From Antedon mediterranea (Eukaryota > Echinodermata > Crinoidea > Comatulida > Antedonidae): a stretch of DNA of 64,000 nt. The stretch covers positions 11,132,922 through 11,196,921 of the forward strand of contig NC_092678.1 in the NCBI RefSeq assembly GCF_964355755.1, written 5' to 3'. Both the position numbers and the translations under genes were made by a program. Positions within the stretch are counted from its first letter, which is position 1, and the number at the start of each line of letters is the position of its first letter. Below are positions 36,024-48,040 of this stretch, piece by piece. The notes below the pieces were generated by a model. It did no database searches. It had not been told where the DNA came from and was given only the letters and a program-made list of their open reading frames with translations.

Positions 36024-39000
36024 TCAAGAATCACTAGCCACTAACAATATCAACTTGTGAATAGGTCGTTCGTAATGACCACTCTGATGACGAAGTTTGA
36101 CCTTCCTTACGAGATCATCCTTGCTCTTCATCACTTCCACAATTCGACCAAGCTTCCAATCATTGCGTGGTGCATTTTCATCCTTGATGATAACTATGTC
36201 ACCTACACAAAAATTCCTTCTAGTGACGTTCCACGTTTGTCTGGTTTGAAGAGTGGTGAGATACTCGTTACGCCACCGATGCCAAAACTGATTGGCCATA
36301 AACTGGACCCGCCGCCATCTCCTTCGGCAATATATATCACTTGCCTGGAATTCGCCTGGTGGTGGTAACAGAATATTTGACTTCATTGTCAATAAGTGAT
36401 TCGGTGTGAGTGCTTCTGGAGCTGTAGGATCTGAAAGATTGTTTACAGTTAACGGACGTGAATTTACAATACTCTGTACCTCACACAAAAATGTGCGAAA
36501 AGTTTCGTCACACAGATGATCTCCACAGCTATTCAATAATGGTGTCAACGCACTGCGCACAGTCCTTATTTGACGTTCCCATACGCCTCCCATGTGACTT
36601 GCTGAGGGAACATTAAGTATCCATCTACATTGCTGGTCACGTAGAAAGTTTTGCACTTTAGAGAACTCGTTGATCGCCCCAACAAAATTTGTTCCCTGGT
36701 CCGATCGCATCTGGTATACTGGACCTCTTATGCTTAAGAAACGTCGTAAGGCGTTTATGAATGAATTTGTTTCTAGTGAGTTGACTGATTCAAGATGTAT
36801 AGCCCGAGACGCCATACAAGTAAATATTACACCATATCTCTTGACTCGACTCCTTCTCTCTTTGATAATAAATGGGCCAAATAAATCAACTCCACAATAT
36901 GTAAATGGGGGCGATTCCGACAGTCTATCAATAGGTAAGTCGGCCATTTTTTGGGCACCTAGTTGACCTCTGGATCGTCTACATGTCACACATTTTCGTA
37001 AGTATTGTGAGACAGCGGATACTGCGCCAATCAACCAGAAACCACCTTGTCTTAGACTGTTTAACGTGGCACTTCTGCCCATATGGTTTACTTTCTTGTG
37101 GTGGTGATCAACAAGAAGAGTCATTAAAGGTGAGTATTTTGGTATGATTATAGGATGTTTTATTTCCATAGGCATAGACGAATAATGTATTCGACCGCCA
37201 ACTCTCAGAATTCCAGATTCATCTAGAATTGGATGTAATTTACACAAACGGGAATTCTTGAGTGCAAATTTCTTGCTTTTAGCCACATCTCGGTCCGGTA
37301 AGTCATCTTTAAAGTTTTGCAAAACATTAAATTCAGGTAAGTAATGTTCACATTGTACAGAACGAATGATTATTGTCTCTGCTACCTGCAAATCATCAAC
37401 AGTCGGTATGAAGTCACCAGATAACTTGTTCATGATGCCATAGGTTTTAAGTTTGATTTTTGCTGCAGTAATTAATCTGGTCTTAAGGTTTAAAAGTCGA
37501 GCAATCACTATCTTTACCATTTTCCATTTGGAGAACTTCTTAATTATTCTACCAATCACATCATTCTTACTTGTAATTACAGCTGTGACAGCAAACGAGC
37601 GTTTAAATTCTGTGGAAACAAGTTTTGTTGCTTCCTCGTCGACGGCATTTTGTCTCAAACATTTTAATTCACCATCCTGCTTCAGAAAATCCGGTCCACC
37701 GATCCACTTTGAAGTTGTGAGTAATTTGAGAGTTGTCAGCCCTCGGCTTGCCTCATCACTTGGGTTATCTAAAGAATTGATGTAGTGCCAATCATCAACA
37801 TCAGTTTGGTCATGAATTTGTTGCACTCGATTACCAACAAACATTTGATACCGTGTAGCTACATTCTGTATGTACCCTAGTACAACTTTACTATCGGTCC
37901 AAAAGTAATCCTTTATTGGTACTTTAATATCCATCTCATTCTTCAGAATATGACTGACTCGAGCTGATACCACTGCTGCGTTCAACTCAAGGCGAGGTAT
38001 CGTAATCTTCTTATTAGCAGGAGTTACCCTGGCCTTGCCAAGCAAAAAGGAGACGGCTGCCTTCCCATCTCCATCAATTAATCGCAAGTACGAGCATTGA
38101 CCGTACGCAGCTTCACTTGCATCTGAAAAATGATGACATTCTGCGGTCACTGCTTTAAAATTGATTGGTTTATAACAACGTGGTATGCTTAGTGTATTTA
38201 AGTTCTTAATGTCTTCGCACCATCTCTCCCATTTGCTCTGCTCTTCGGGACCCAAAGGATCGTCCCAATCAAGATTCTGTGCACAGACACTTTGCAGAAC
38301 CATCTTTGCAACAATAAGGACAGGAGCGATAAATCCTAACGGATCGTAAATGGAGCATACGGTCTTGAGAACATTTCGTCTGGTAGGGAGATAATCATTT
38401 AGTTGCACCCTAAATTTGAACTCATCACTTTCGATGCACCACGATACGCCTAACACTCTTTCAATAGGTAGAGTGTCAGACTTCACATTGATGTTATATA
38501 ATGACTTGCCTCGTTGTCCTTCTGGAATACAGCTGAGAACTTTCCTATCATTTGAGATCCATTTATGCAGTCTCAAACCGGCTTTAGCACATATACCTGT
38601 ACTATTTTGTATTAATCTTATTGCTTCATCAGCTGTAGACAGGGACTTTAAACCATCATCGACGTAGAAGTCATTCTTTATGAAGTTTGCTGCTTCTTTT
38701 CCATAGAATTTTTCGCCATCTTCAGCTGCTCTCTTCAAACCAAAATTAGAGCAACCTGGCGAGCTAGTTGCTCCGAACAGATGAACCATCATTCTATATT
38801 CAATTACTTCATTGTTTGGATTATTGTCTTTAAACCACAGGAACCGCAGCAGATCTCTATCCGCATTAGCAACAAAGAATTGATGAAACATCCCCTTGAT
38901 GTCAGCCATTATTGCGACGTTCTCCTGTCTAAACCTCAGCAAAATTCCAAGTAGACTGTTAATTTGGTTCGGACCGGGCAACAAACGTTCATTCAATGAT

Positions 39001-42000
39001 ATACCTTGATATATGGCAGAACAATCAAATACCACTCTTATTTGACCAGGTTTTTTTGGGTGATATATTCCCGTGTGTGGTACATAGTTTATTCTTCCGA
39101 TAACAGGCTTTGTGTCTTTAGGAACTTCTTCCGCTACATCAGCCAGTACATCCTTCATGAAACCTAAATAATCTCTCATGAACTCTGGTTGCTTTGTAAA
39201 TCGTTTCCTCAGACCGTTGAATCGTTTAACAGCCAATGGTTTATTATCAGGAAGATTTACATTTGGTGAACGGAGTGGTAATGGCATCTCGTAATGTCCG
39301 TCACTTCTCTGACGAATATTATCACTTAGGATATTCAGAAACCGTCTTTCTTCAACTGACATGGAAACGCCAACACCTCTATCTGAAAAATCAACTTCCA
39401 TCATTTCTTTAATGTGAATTGGTAATATTATTTCTTTGTGTTTAACCGTGTTAGTAATGTAGGAGACCAAACGATGAGACGTAACATCCTCCGGTTTACA
39501 AATGGTGCCAATTATTCCCCAGCCAAGTATAGATTGTTGAGCATATGGATGGTTTTCTTCACCAGCAATAATGTTCCGAGGTCGTAGTACACAGGGCACA
39601 TTATTTCCTATCAACAAGGCAACTGGAACATCTTGCATATGAGGAACAATTTTATCAGCAATTTGTTTTAGGTGATCCCACTTGCTCGCTACCTCTGGTG
39701 TCGGTATCTGCGACCTTTTAGCTGGTATGCTGTCTCTCGTGTAGACGGCTGGTAGAGGTATTACTTCTTTCCTGTCAAAGCTTACTATTTCGAGATCAGC
39801 TACCCTCATACAATCTATTAAGGAACATGAAGCATGCATGGTAGAAAGTTTAAGTTGTGCGGGATGAGATTTCACACCCAGTTTACCAACCATATCTTCT
39901 TTAATGAAGCAGGTATTGCTTTGTGAGTCTAAGATACAGTAAACCAGTCTTTCGGATATACTACCTCTACCTCTAACCCATACCGGTAAAATCATAGAGT
40001 TATCATTGCATACGGTTTCATCTCCGCATACCACAGTGCATTTGCCATCCACACTCGCTAGCTTGTCGAAGTGAAGACAGGATATATGGCCTTTGCTATT
40101 ACAGTGATGGCATTTCACCTCAGTCTTGCAGTGCGCTGCAAAATGACCACCAGTACCACACCTAAAGCATAATTTGGATGCAAAGATAAATTTCTTCTTT
40201 GTATGCACTGGCTGAACCTTAAAGGAATCACATTTGTCTAATGAATGCGAGGACTTACAAAAGGGACATGTAGTAGGTGCCTCACTCTTCTTTTGGTCTG
40301 TTTTGATGTTCTCAGTTTCCGTCGATACATCTGTTTTCAAAGTCAAATGGCTGGATTTTCTTGGTTTGTGGTCCTCCTTTGCATAACGAGAAGAATCCTT
40401 CATCTGTCTCGTAGCTTCCAGCATAGGAAGATTAGCTTCTTCTGCCTTATTTGTCAAAAAGACAGCAAATTGCGCAAAGGATGGACTTATTTGATTCTTT
40501 TGACACGAAGCCACTATCCCTCTCCATTTGGTCTCAATGTAAACTGGCAACTTATTAAGAATCTTGCAATTCTCCGCAGAGTAGTTAAGTATGCCTAAAT
40601 CTGGGATTGTGGCCTGAGCAGTTACAATTTCATTTATGTAGTCAGAAAAGTCGCGTAACCCTACGTGATCTCTTCCATTAATCTTGGGCCAGGAATCCAA
40701 CTTCTTCATGAATGCCTGTGCTAAAACGGAGCTGTGACCATACCTATTGCGCAACTCTTGCCTAGCCTTCAAGTACGCATTTTCCGTTCCAAGTAACAAG
40801 TAGTTCTCCACCAAACTTTTTGGTTTACCATCCAGATGTTGTCTTAGCAGATACAATTTTTCATTAACTGAGACCGCCTTACATTCTATCAAGGAAGAGA
40901 ATGCTGCTTCCCACGTAGGAAACTTCAGTGGGTTTCCATCAAATTTCTCCACTACAACAGGCGGTAGCTTAAATGAATCGGTAAGTTGACGTAAAATGTT
41001 AGTGTCATAAATGGATACTTGATCTGGTCGCACATCAGCTGCAGGCACACCTACAGTAGACGACTGAATAGATACTACAGGTACACTCTTAGATGATGAT
41101 ATAGAAGTTGTGTTAATTGATGAAGTATATAGATGCGTCGAAGGTGTAGTGCCAGATGACACACACACCGGAACAGGAAGGTAAGTCATTGGTGCTGCAC
41201 TAAATGGCACGTAAGTACTAGGTACTTCTGACGACGCACAAATTGGAACGTAATTTGACGTGGGCTGTATACTCACTGACGCTGTACAAACTGGTAAGTA
41301 ATTCACAGGTACACCAACTGACGACGCACTTGTAGCGTAAGTTGACGTCGCACACACAGGCACGTAGGTAGAGGTGTAAATTGGAACGTACAGTGATGGT
41401 ACATTAGCATAAATTGAACTTGCAGGAACTGTGTACGCCTGAGAAGCTGTTGAATTAATATTAAAGTTAGTTGCAGGCATTGTACTAGAAGCATTAATAT
41501 TTGGGACCTTGGTAACAGTAGTGTTGCGTACATCTGCAAATGATAATGGTTGGTTAATGTTAGTGGAAATAATATGGGTGGAAGTGTCTATTGCCGACTT
41601 TGCAATATAAGTAGAAGTGGCAGAGGTACGTACAGTCACACTCGTGGTTGTAGATACATTTGAGGAAGGAATAGTAAATTGAGCCGATTCTGCAACAGAT
41701 TTAGATCTTGCCACAACTGCCGTTGGTTCACCAACCGCCTTTGGTAGATCATCAAGAAATTTCTGCAACCCAAGAGGAATGTAATCATCGTCATCGCCAC
41801 TTAGCAATGCCTGTGAGTCATCACTCACTACATCCTCCTCACGCAAGACATCTATTCTAGCTTCCATCTTTGCTAACTCCTTCTGTTGCTCAATCAAAGT
41901 AGTTTCAAACTCAATTTCTAACATCTTCTCCTCCATCTTAAATTTATGTTCTGCCGCTTCACGTTCAACCTTAAGTTTATGTTCTTTAAGTTTGTGTTCC

Positions 42001-42572
42001 ATTCCACTAAATTCTAATTCAGCTTTCAATTCTGCCCTTTTGGCTTCTTCGAGAATTCTTAAGTGTTCCCTTTTTGCACTTGACGAAGATCTCCGGGAAG
42101 TAGAAGAAGCATTAGATGACTGTTTCGACTTCCGAAACGAATGTCTTGATGAATGAGAGTGATGTGAAGAATGTTGTGTTGAGTGCCTAGAGGAATTACT
42201 TTTTACTGAACGACATGGTTTCACACTAGCTTGTACATTACCAGATGTATCTACACCTAGATTCTCAGCTTCGGCAACTTGACCTCGTCGATGCAGATCT
42301 TTTGTCACTTCATTATGCGACAACTGCAACATATTAGTGTATTCTTCTCTTTCAACAACATTCAAAAGTGGACAGAGCTCTGAGTATACTTCACGCAGTA
42401 TTATCTCCTGGTCTACCATGTCACTTATGATACCCTCATTTGGTTCTACGGCGTCACTCACAGCGTCTATAAGTCTGTGCAACCGCCTCCTTTCACTAGT
42501 AAAGGCCCTAATCTTCACATCACGATTATATTCGAGACCCTTCTCGGTTAACGTTCTCTCTCTTTTCTCCAT
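36024..42572 (-). CDS. gag-pol: BEL-B Gag-Pol polyprotein, 2182 residues, intact
   Basis: One ATG-to-stop frame encodes the whole replication machinery. In order: Gag N-terminus; a Ser/His-rich stretch (about 118-165); a coiled coil (170-248); a Ser/Thr/Val-rich segment with repeated YVPV-like motifs (290-510); the DUF1759 region from F544; zinc clusters at C769/C772/H776/C781 and C802/C805/H810/C815 plus a third; protease with D882 in ILDSQSN; reverse transcriptase with D1224 (MADIKGMF) and YVDD at 1303-1306; RNase H with D1484, E1529 and D1560; integrase zinc domain (HHH near 1822, C1861/C1864) and catalytic D1896, D1958, E1999; and a DUF5641-like C-terminus to 2178. No stop, frameshift or missing catalytic residue was found. 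The ATG at 42572 lies 31 bases after the 5' LTR. Gag and Pol must be separated by the encoded protease, as in other BEL/Pao elements. Confidence 0.97.
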   Translation of the reverse strand: MEKRERTLTEKGLEYNRDVKIRAFTSERRRLHRLIDAVSDAVEPNEGIISDMVDQEIILREVYSELCPLLNVVEREEYTNMLQLSHNEVTKDLHRRGQVAEAENLGVDTSGNVQASVKPCRSVKSNSSRHSTQHSSHHSHSSRHSFRKSKQSSNASSTSRRSSSSAKREHLRILEEAKRAELKAELEFSGMEHKLKEHKLKVEREAAEHKFKMEEKMLEIEFETTLIEQQKELAKMEARIDVLREEDVVSDDSQALLSGDDDDYIPLGLQKFLDDLPKAVGEPTAVVARSKSVAESAQFTIPSSNVSTTTSVTVRTSATSTYIAKSAIDTSTHIISTNINQPLSFADVRNTTVTKVPNINASSTMPATNFNINSTASQAYTVPASSIYANVPSLYVPIYTSTYVPVCATSTYATSASSVGVPVNYLPVCTASVSIQPTSNYVPICASSEVPSTYVPFSAAPMTYLPVPVCVSSGTTPSTHLYTSSINTTSISSSKSVPVVSIQSSTVGVPAADVRPDQVSIYDTNILRQLTDSFKLPPVVVEKFDGNPLKFPTWEAAFSSLIECKAVSVNEKLYLLRQHLDGKPKSLVENYLLLGTENAYLKARQELRNRYGHSSVLAQAFMKKLDSWPKINGRDHVGLRDFSDYINEIVTAQATIPDLGILNYSAENCKILNKLPVYIETKWRGIVASCQKNQISPSFAQFAVFLTNKAEEANLPMLEATRQMKDSSRYAKEDHKPRKSSHLTLKTDVSTETENIKTDQKKSEAPTTCPFCKSSHSLDKCDSFKVQPVHTKKKFIFASKLCFRCGTGGHFAAHCKTEVKCHHCNSKGHISCLHFDKLASVDGKCTVVCGDETVCNDNSMILPVWVRGRGSISERLVYCILDSQSNTCFIKEDMVGKLGVKSHPAQLKLSTMHASCSLIDCMRVADLEIVSFDRKEVIPLPAVYTRDSIPAKRSQIPTPEVASKWDHLKQIADKIVPHMQDVPVALLIGNNVPCVLRPRNIIAGEENHPYAQQSILGWGIIGTICKPEDVTSHRLVSYITNTVKHKEIILPIHIKEMMEVDFSDRGVGVSMSVEERRFLNILSDNIRQRSDGHYEMPLPLRSPNVNLPDNKPLAVKRFNGLRKRFTKQPEFMRDYLGFMKDVLADVAEEVPKDTKPVIGRINYVPHTGIYHPKKPGQIRVVFDCSAIYQGISLNERLLPGPNQINSLLGILLRFRQENVAIMADIKGMFHQFFVANADRDLLRFLWFKDNNPNNEVIEYRMMVHLFGATSSPGCSNFGLKRAAEDGEKFYGKEAANFIKNDFYVDDGLKSLSTADEAIRLIQNSTGICAKAGLRLHKWISNDRKVLSCIPEGQRGKSLYNINVKSDTLPIERVLGVSWCIESDEFKFRVQLNDYLPTRRNVLKTVCSIYDPLGFIAPVLIVAKMVLQSVCAQNLDWDDPLGPEEQSKWERWCEDIKNLNTLSIPRCYKPINFKAVTAECHHFSDASEAAYGQCSYLRLIDGDGKAAVSFLLGKARVTPANKKITIPRLELNAAVVSARVSHILKNEMDIKVPIKDYFWTDSKVVLGYIQNVATRYQMFVGNRVQQIHDQTDVDDWHYINSLDNPSDEASRGLTTLKLLTTSKWIGGPDFLKQDGELKCLRQNAVDEEATKLVSTEFKRSFAVTAVITSKNDVIGRIIKKFSKWKMVKIVIARLLNLKTRLITAAKIKLKTYGIMNKLSGDFIPTVDDLQVAETIIIRSVQCEHYLPEFNVLQNFKDDLPDRDVAKSKKFALKNSRLCKLHPILDESGILRVGGRIHYSSMPMEIKHPIIIPKYSPLMTLLVDHHHKKVNHMGRSATLNSLRQGGFWLIGAVSAVSQYLRKCVTCRRSRGQLGAQKMADLPIDRLSESPPFTYCGVDLFGPFIIKERRSRVKRYGVIFTCMASRAIHLESVNSLETNSFINALRRFLSIRGPVYQMRSDQGTNFVGAINEFSKVQNFLRDQQCRWILNVPSASHMGGVWERQIRTVRSALTPLLNSCGDHLCDETFRTFLCEVQSIVNSRPLTVNNLSDPTAPEALTPNHLLTMKSNILLPPPGEFQASDIYCRRRWRRVQFMANQFWHRWRNEYLTTLQTRQTWNVTRRNFCVGDIVIIKDENAPRNDWKLGRIVEVMKSKDDLVRKVKLRHQSGHYERPIHKLILLVASDS

Positions 42573-42603
42573 AATTATTACTATATAATTATTTTTCTTT
42601 TAC
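42573..42603 (-). promoter_or_regulatory. BEL-B leader between 5' LTR and ATG
   Basis: Thirty-one bases, almost all A and T, where a tRNA primer-binding site would be expected. No TGG-starting site is present. A candidate TGGTAGATCC lies instead just inside the LTR end, within the terminal hairpin. BEL-A has a similarly short leader (288-319), also without an obvious site. Confidence 0.5.
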
Positions 42604-43095
42604 TTTAATTGGATCTACCAATTAGGTCAGCTGCTGTTGATTCCTTGTTTTAATGTACGCAGCTCTCACAACATACAGAAATTAAAAGAGTAAAATTAAT
42701 GTTTAAAGTACTTCCTTTAATATGCACCATCCACAATAATGTCAACATTTGCAAAGTAATTCCAAAACAAAGTAAAATCCCAGAGATATCCAATAGTAAT
42801 AAAGTGTAAATAATAAACTGTAGAGCTAGAGCTGGTAAAAGAAAAATAATGGCTGCTGTGCACTTGCACAGACCTGTACCCTTGCACAGGCAAACAACAA
42901 CTGAACAGAACAAAAGAAAATTAGGACAAAGGAAAACAAAGGAGAAACAGCACACTGTGCACACTTGGCAAATAATATGTAAATGAGAATGCAAATAAGA
43001 AAGTAACAGAATAAATGAATATTCATAGGGCAGAAACTTCTATTATAATAGGAACTAAAGTAATATAAAATAAATACATGCACTCTGCAGTAACA
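42604..43095 (-). repeat. BEL-B 5' LTR (492 bp)
   Basis: Same length and sequence as 35321-35812 by eye, and the source of the element's transcript. On the minus strand it starts TGTTACTGCAG at 43095. The terminal hairpin is at 42606-42624 and the ATGAATATTCAT palindrome at 43015-43026. Promoter and polyadenylation sites were not located with confidence. Confidence 0.97.
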
Positions 43096-43100
43096 GATTA
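43096..43100. repeat. Target site duplication of BEL-B, right copy
   Basis: GATTA immediately after the LTR end, matching 35316-35320. It is followed by ATTACTGGCC, the normal continuation of the satellite monomer. Confidence 0.95.
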
Positions 43101-44339
43101 ATTACTGGCCATTGTATTGAGTTGTACCATTGAATGGAACAAAATGATTAATTACTGGCCATTGTATTGAGTTGTACCCTTGAATGGAACAAAATGATTA
43201 ATTACTGGCCATTGAATTGAGTTGTACCATTGAATGGAACAAAATGATTAATTACTGGCCATTGTATTAAGTTGTACCATTGAATGGAACAAAATGATTA
43301 ATTATTGGCCATTGTATTGAGTTGTACAATTGAATGGAAAAAAATGATTAATTACTGGCCATTGTATTGACTTGTACCATTGAATGGAACAAAATGATTA
43401 ATTACTGGCCATTGTATTGAGTTGTACCATTGAATTGAATAAAATGACTAATTACTGGCCATTGTATTGAGTTGTACCATTGAATGGAACAAAATGATTA
43501 ATTACTGGCCATTGTATTGAGTTGTACCATTGAATGGAACAAAATGATTAATTACTGGCCATTGTATTGAGTTGTACCATTGAATGGAACAAAATGATTA
43601 ATTACTGGCCATTGTATTGAGTTGTACCATTGAATGGAACAAAATGATTAATTACTGGCCATTGTATTGAGTTGTACCATTGAATGGAACAAAATGATTA
43701 ATTACTGGCCATTGTATTGAGTTGTACCATTGAATGGAACAAAATGATTAATTACTGGCCATTGTATTGAGTTGTACCATTGAATGGAGCAAAATGCTTA
43801 ATTACTGGCCATTGTATTGAGTTATGCCATTGAATGGAACAAAATGCTTAATTACTGGCCATTGTATTGAGTTGTACCATTGAATGGAACAAAATGATTA
43901 ATTACTAACCATTGTATTGAGTTGTACCATTGAATGGAACAAAATGATAACTTACTGGCCATTTTATTGAGTTGTACCATTGAAGGGAACAAATGATTAA
44001 TTACTGGCCATTGTATTGAGTTGTACCATTGAATGGAACAAAATGATTACTTACTGGCCATTTTATTGAGTTGTACCATTGAAGGGAACAAATGATTAAT
44101 TACTGGCCATTGTATTGAGTTGTACCATTGAATGGAACAAAATGATTAATTACTGGCCATTGTATTGAGTTGTACCATTGAATGGAACGAAATGATTAAT
44201 TACTGGCCATTGTATTGAGTTGTACCATTGAATGGAACAAAATGATTAATTACTAACCATTGTATTGAGTTGTACCATTGAATGGAACAAAATGATTAAT
44301 TACTAACCATTGTATTGAGTTGTACCATTGAATGGAACA

Positions 44340-47300
44340 AAATGATTAATTACTAACCATTGTATTGGGTTGTACCATTGAATGGAACAAAATGATTACT
44401 TACTGGCCATTTTATTGAGTTGTACCATTGAAGGGAACAAATGATTAATTACTGGCCATTGTATTGAGTTGTACCATTGAATGGAACAAAATGATTAATT
44501 ACTGGCCATTGAATTGAGTTGTGCCATTGAATGGAACAAAATGATTAATTACTGGCCATTGTATTAAGTTGTACCATTGAATGGAAAAAAATGATTAATT
44601 ACTGGCCATTGTATTGAGTTGTACCATTGAATGGAACAAAATGATTAATTATTGGCCATTGTATTGAGTTGTACTATTGAATGGAACAAAATGATTAATT
44701 ACTAACCATTGCATTGAGTTGTACTATTGAATGGAACAAAATGATTAATTACTAACCATTGTATTGAGTTGTACCATTGAATGGAACAAAATGATTAATT
44801 ACTGACCATTGAATGGAACAAAATGATTAATTACTGGCCATTGTATTGAGTTGTACCATTGAATTGAACAAAATGATTAATTACTGGCCATTGTATTGAA
44901 TTGTGCTATTGAATTGAACAAAATGATTAATTACTGGCCATTGTATTGAGTTGTACCATTGAATGGAACAAAATGATTAATTACTGGCCATTGTATTGAC
45001 TTGTACCATTGAATGGAACAAAATGATTAATTACTGGCCAATGTATTGAGTTGTACCATTGAATGGAACGAAATGATTAATTACTGGCCATTCTATTGAG
45101 TTGTACCATTGAATGGAACAAAATGATTAATTACTAACCATTGTATTGAGTTGTACCATTGAATGGAACAAAATGATTAATTACTGGCCATTGAATTGAG
45201 TTGTACCATTGAATGGAACAAAATGATTAATTACTGGCCATTGTATTGAGTTGTACCCTTGAATGGAACAAAATGATTAATTACTGGCCATTGAATTGAG
45301 TTGTACCATTGAATGGAACAAAATGATTAATTATTGGCCATTGTATTGAGTTGTACCATTGAATGGAAAAAAATGATTAATTACTGGCCATTGTATTGAG
45401 TTGTACCATTGAATTGAACAAAATGATTAATTACTGTCCATTGTATTGAGTTGTACCATTGAATGGAACAAAATGATTAATTACTGGCCATTGTATTGAG
45501 TTGTACCATTGAATGGAACAAAATGATTAATTACTGGCCATTGTATTGAGTTGTACCATTGAATGGAACAAAATGATTAATTACTGGCCATTGTATTGAG
45601 TTGTACCATTGAATGGAGCAAAATGCTTAATTACTGGCCATTGTATTGAGTTGTACCATTGAATGGAAAAAAATGCTTAATTACTGGCCATTGTATTGAG
45701 TTGTACCATTGAATGGAACAAAATGATTAATTACTGGCCATTGTATTGATTTGTATCATTGAATGGAACAAATGATTAATTACTGGCCATTGTATTGAGT
45801 TGTACCATTGAATGGAACAAACTGATTAATTACTGGCCATTGTATTGAGTTGTACCATTGAATGGAACAAAATGATTAATTACTGGCCATTGTATTGAGT
45901 TTTACCATTGAATGGAACAAAATGATTAATTACTGGCCATTGTATTGAGTTGTACCCTTGAATGGAACAAAATGATTAATTACTGGCCATTATATTGAGT
46001 TGTACCATTGAATGGAACAAAATGATTAATTACTGGCCATTGTATTGAGTTGTACCATTGAATGGAACAAAATGATTAATTACTGGCAATTGTATTGAGT
46101 TGTACCATTGAATGGAACAAACTGATTAATTACTGGCCATTGTATTGAGTTGTACCATTGAATGGAACAAAATGATTAATTACAGGCCATTGTATTGAGT
46201 TTTACCATTGAATGGAACAAAATGATTAATTACTGGCCATTGTATTGAGTTGTACCATTGAATGGAACAAAATGATTAATTACTGGCCATTGTATTGAGT
46301 TGTACCATTGAATGGAACGAAATGATTAATTACTGGCCATTGTATTGAGTTGTACCATTGAATGGAACAAAATGATTAATTACTAACCATTGTATTGGGT
46401 TGTACCATTGAATGGAACAAAATGATTACTTACTGGCCATTTTATTGAGTTGTACCATTGAAGGGAACAAATGATTAATTACTGGCCATTGTATTGAGTT
46501 GTACCATTGAATGGAACAAAATGATTAATTACTGGCCATTGAATTGAGTTGTACCATTGAATGGAACAAAATGATTAATTACTGGCCATTGTATTAAGTT
46601 GTACCATTGAATGGAAAAAAATGAATAATTACTGGCCATTGTATTGAGTTGTACCATTGAATGGAACAAAATGATTAATTATTGGCCATTGTATTGAGTT
46701 GTACTATTGAATGAAACAAAATGATTAATTACTAACCATTGCATTGAGTTGTACTATTGAATGGAACAAAATGATTAATTACTAACCATTGTATTGAGTT
46801 GTACCATTGAATGGAACAAAATGATTAATTACTGACCATTGAATGGAACAAAATGATTAATTACTGGCCATTGTATTGAGTTGTACCATTGAATTGAACA
46901 AAATGATTAATTACTGGCCATTGTATTGAATTGTGCTATTGAATTGAACAAAATGATTAATTACTGGCCATTGTATTGAGTTGTACCATTGAATGGAACA
47001 AAATGATTAATTACTGGCCATTGTATTGACTTGTACCATTGAATGGAACAAAATGATTAATTACTGGCCATTGTATTGAGTTGTACCATTGAATGGAACG
47101 AAATGATTAATTACTGGCCATTCTATTGAGTTGTACCATTGAATGGAACAAAATGATTAATTACTAACCATTGTATTGAGTTGTACCATTGAATGGAACA
47201 AAATGATTAATTACTGGCCATTGAATTGAGTTGTACCATTGAATGGAACAAAATGATTAATTACTAGCCATTGTATTGAGTTGTACCCTTGAATGGAACA

Positions 47301-48040
47301 AAATGATTAATTACTGGCCATTGAATTGAGTTGTACCATTGAATGGAACAAAATGATTAATTATTGGCCATTGTATTGAGTTGTACCATTGAATGGAAAA
47401 AAATGATTAATTACTGGCCATTGTATTGAGTTGTACCATTGAATTGAACAAAATGATTAATTACTGTCCATTGTATTGAGTTGTACCATTGAATGGAACA
47501 AAATGATTAATTACTGGCCATTGTATTGAGTTGTACCATTGAATGGAACAAAATGATTAATTACTGGCCATTGTATTGAGTTGTACCATTGAATGGAACA
47601 AAATGATTAATTACTGGCCATTGTATTGAGTTGTACCATTGAATGGAGCAAAATGCTTAATTACTGGCCATTGTATTGAGTTGTACCATTGAATGGAACA
47701 AAATGCTTAATTACTGGCCATTGTATTGAGTTGTACCATTGAATGGAACAAAATGATTAATTACTGGCCATTGTATTGATTTGTATCATTGAATGGAACA
47801 AATGATTAATTACTGGCCATTGTATTGAGTTGTACCATTGAATGGAACAAACTGATTAATTACTGGCCATTGTATTGAGTTGTACCATTGAATGGAACAA
47901 AATGATTAATTACTGGCCATTGTATTGAGTTTTACCATTGAATGGAACAAAATGATTAATTACTGGCCATTGTATTGAGTTGTACCCTTGAATGGAACAA
48001 AATGATTAATTACTGGCCATTATATTGAGTTGTACCAATG
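44340..48040 (+). repeat. Higher-order pair, period 2030 bp
   Basis: TACTAACCATTGTATTGGGT occurs at 44351 and 46381, and the TGTACCCTTG variant at 45951 and 47981, an offset of 2030. Similarity spans about 1.7 kb of each copy. The same variant order also lies left of BEL-B at about 34.09-35.30 kb, so this higher-order family predates BEL-B. Confidence 0.8.

Larger units (their letters stand above)
35321..43095 (-). mobile_element. BEL-B: complete BEL/Pao LTR retrotransposon in the satellite
   Basis: A 7775-bp element on the minus strand: 5' LTR 42604-43095, a 31-base leader, one Gag-Pol frame 42572-36024, a 3' spacer with polypurine tract, and 3' LTR 35321-35812. Both LTRs are 492 bp and read as identical. 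A 5-bp duplication (GATTA) flanks the element. On its own strand the LTR begins TGTTACTG and ends CCAATTAAA, so the 3' terminus is not the canonical CA. The single uninterrupted Gag-Pol frame without a frameshift is typical of BEL/Pao. There is no envelope-like frame. All features point to a recent insertion that may still be coding-competent. Confidence 0.97.

Noticed and set aside
36057-42588. Several plus-strand open frames within BEL-B
   Set aside because: All are shadows antisense to the intact Gag-Pol frame and lack recognisable domains.
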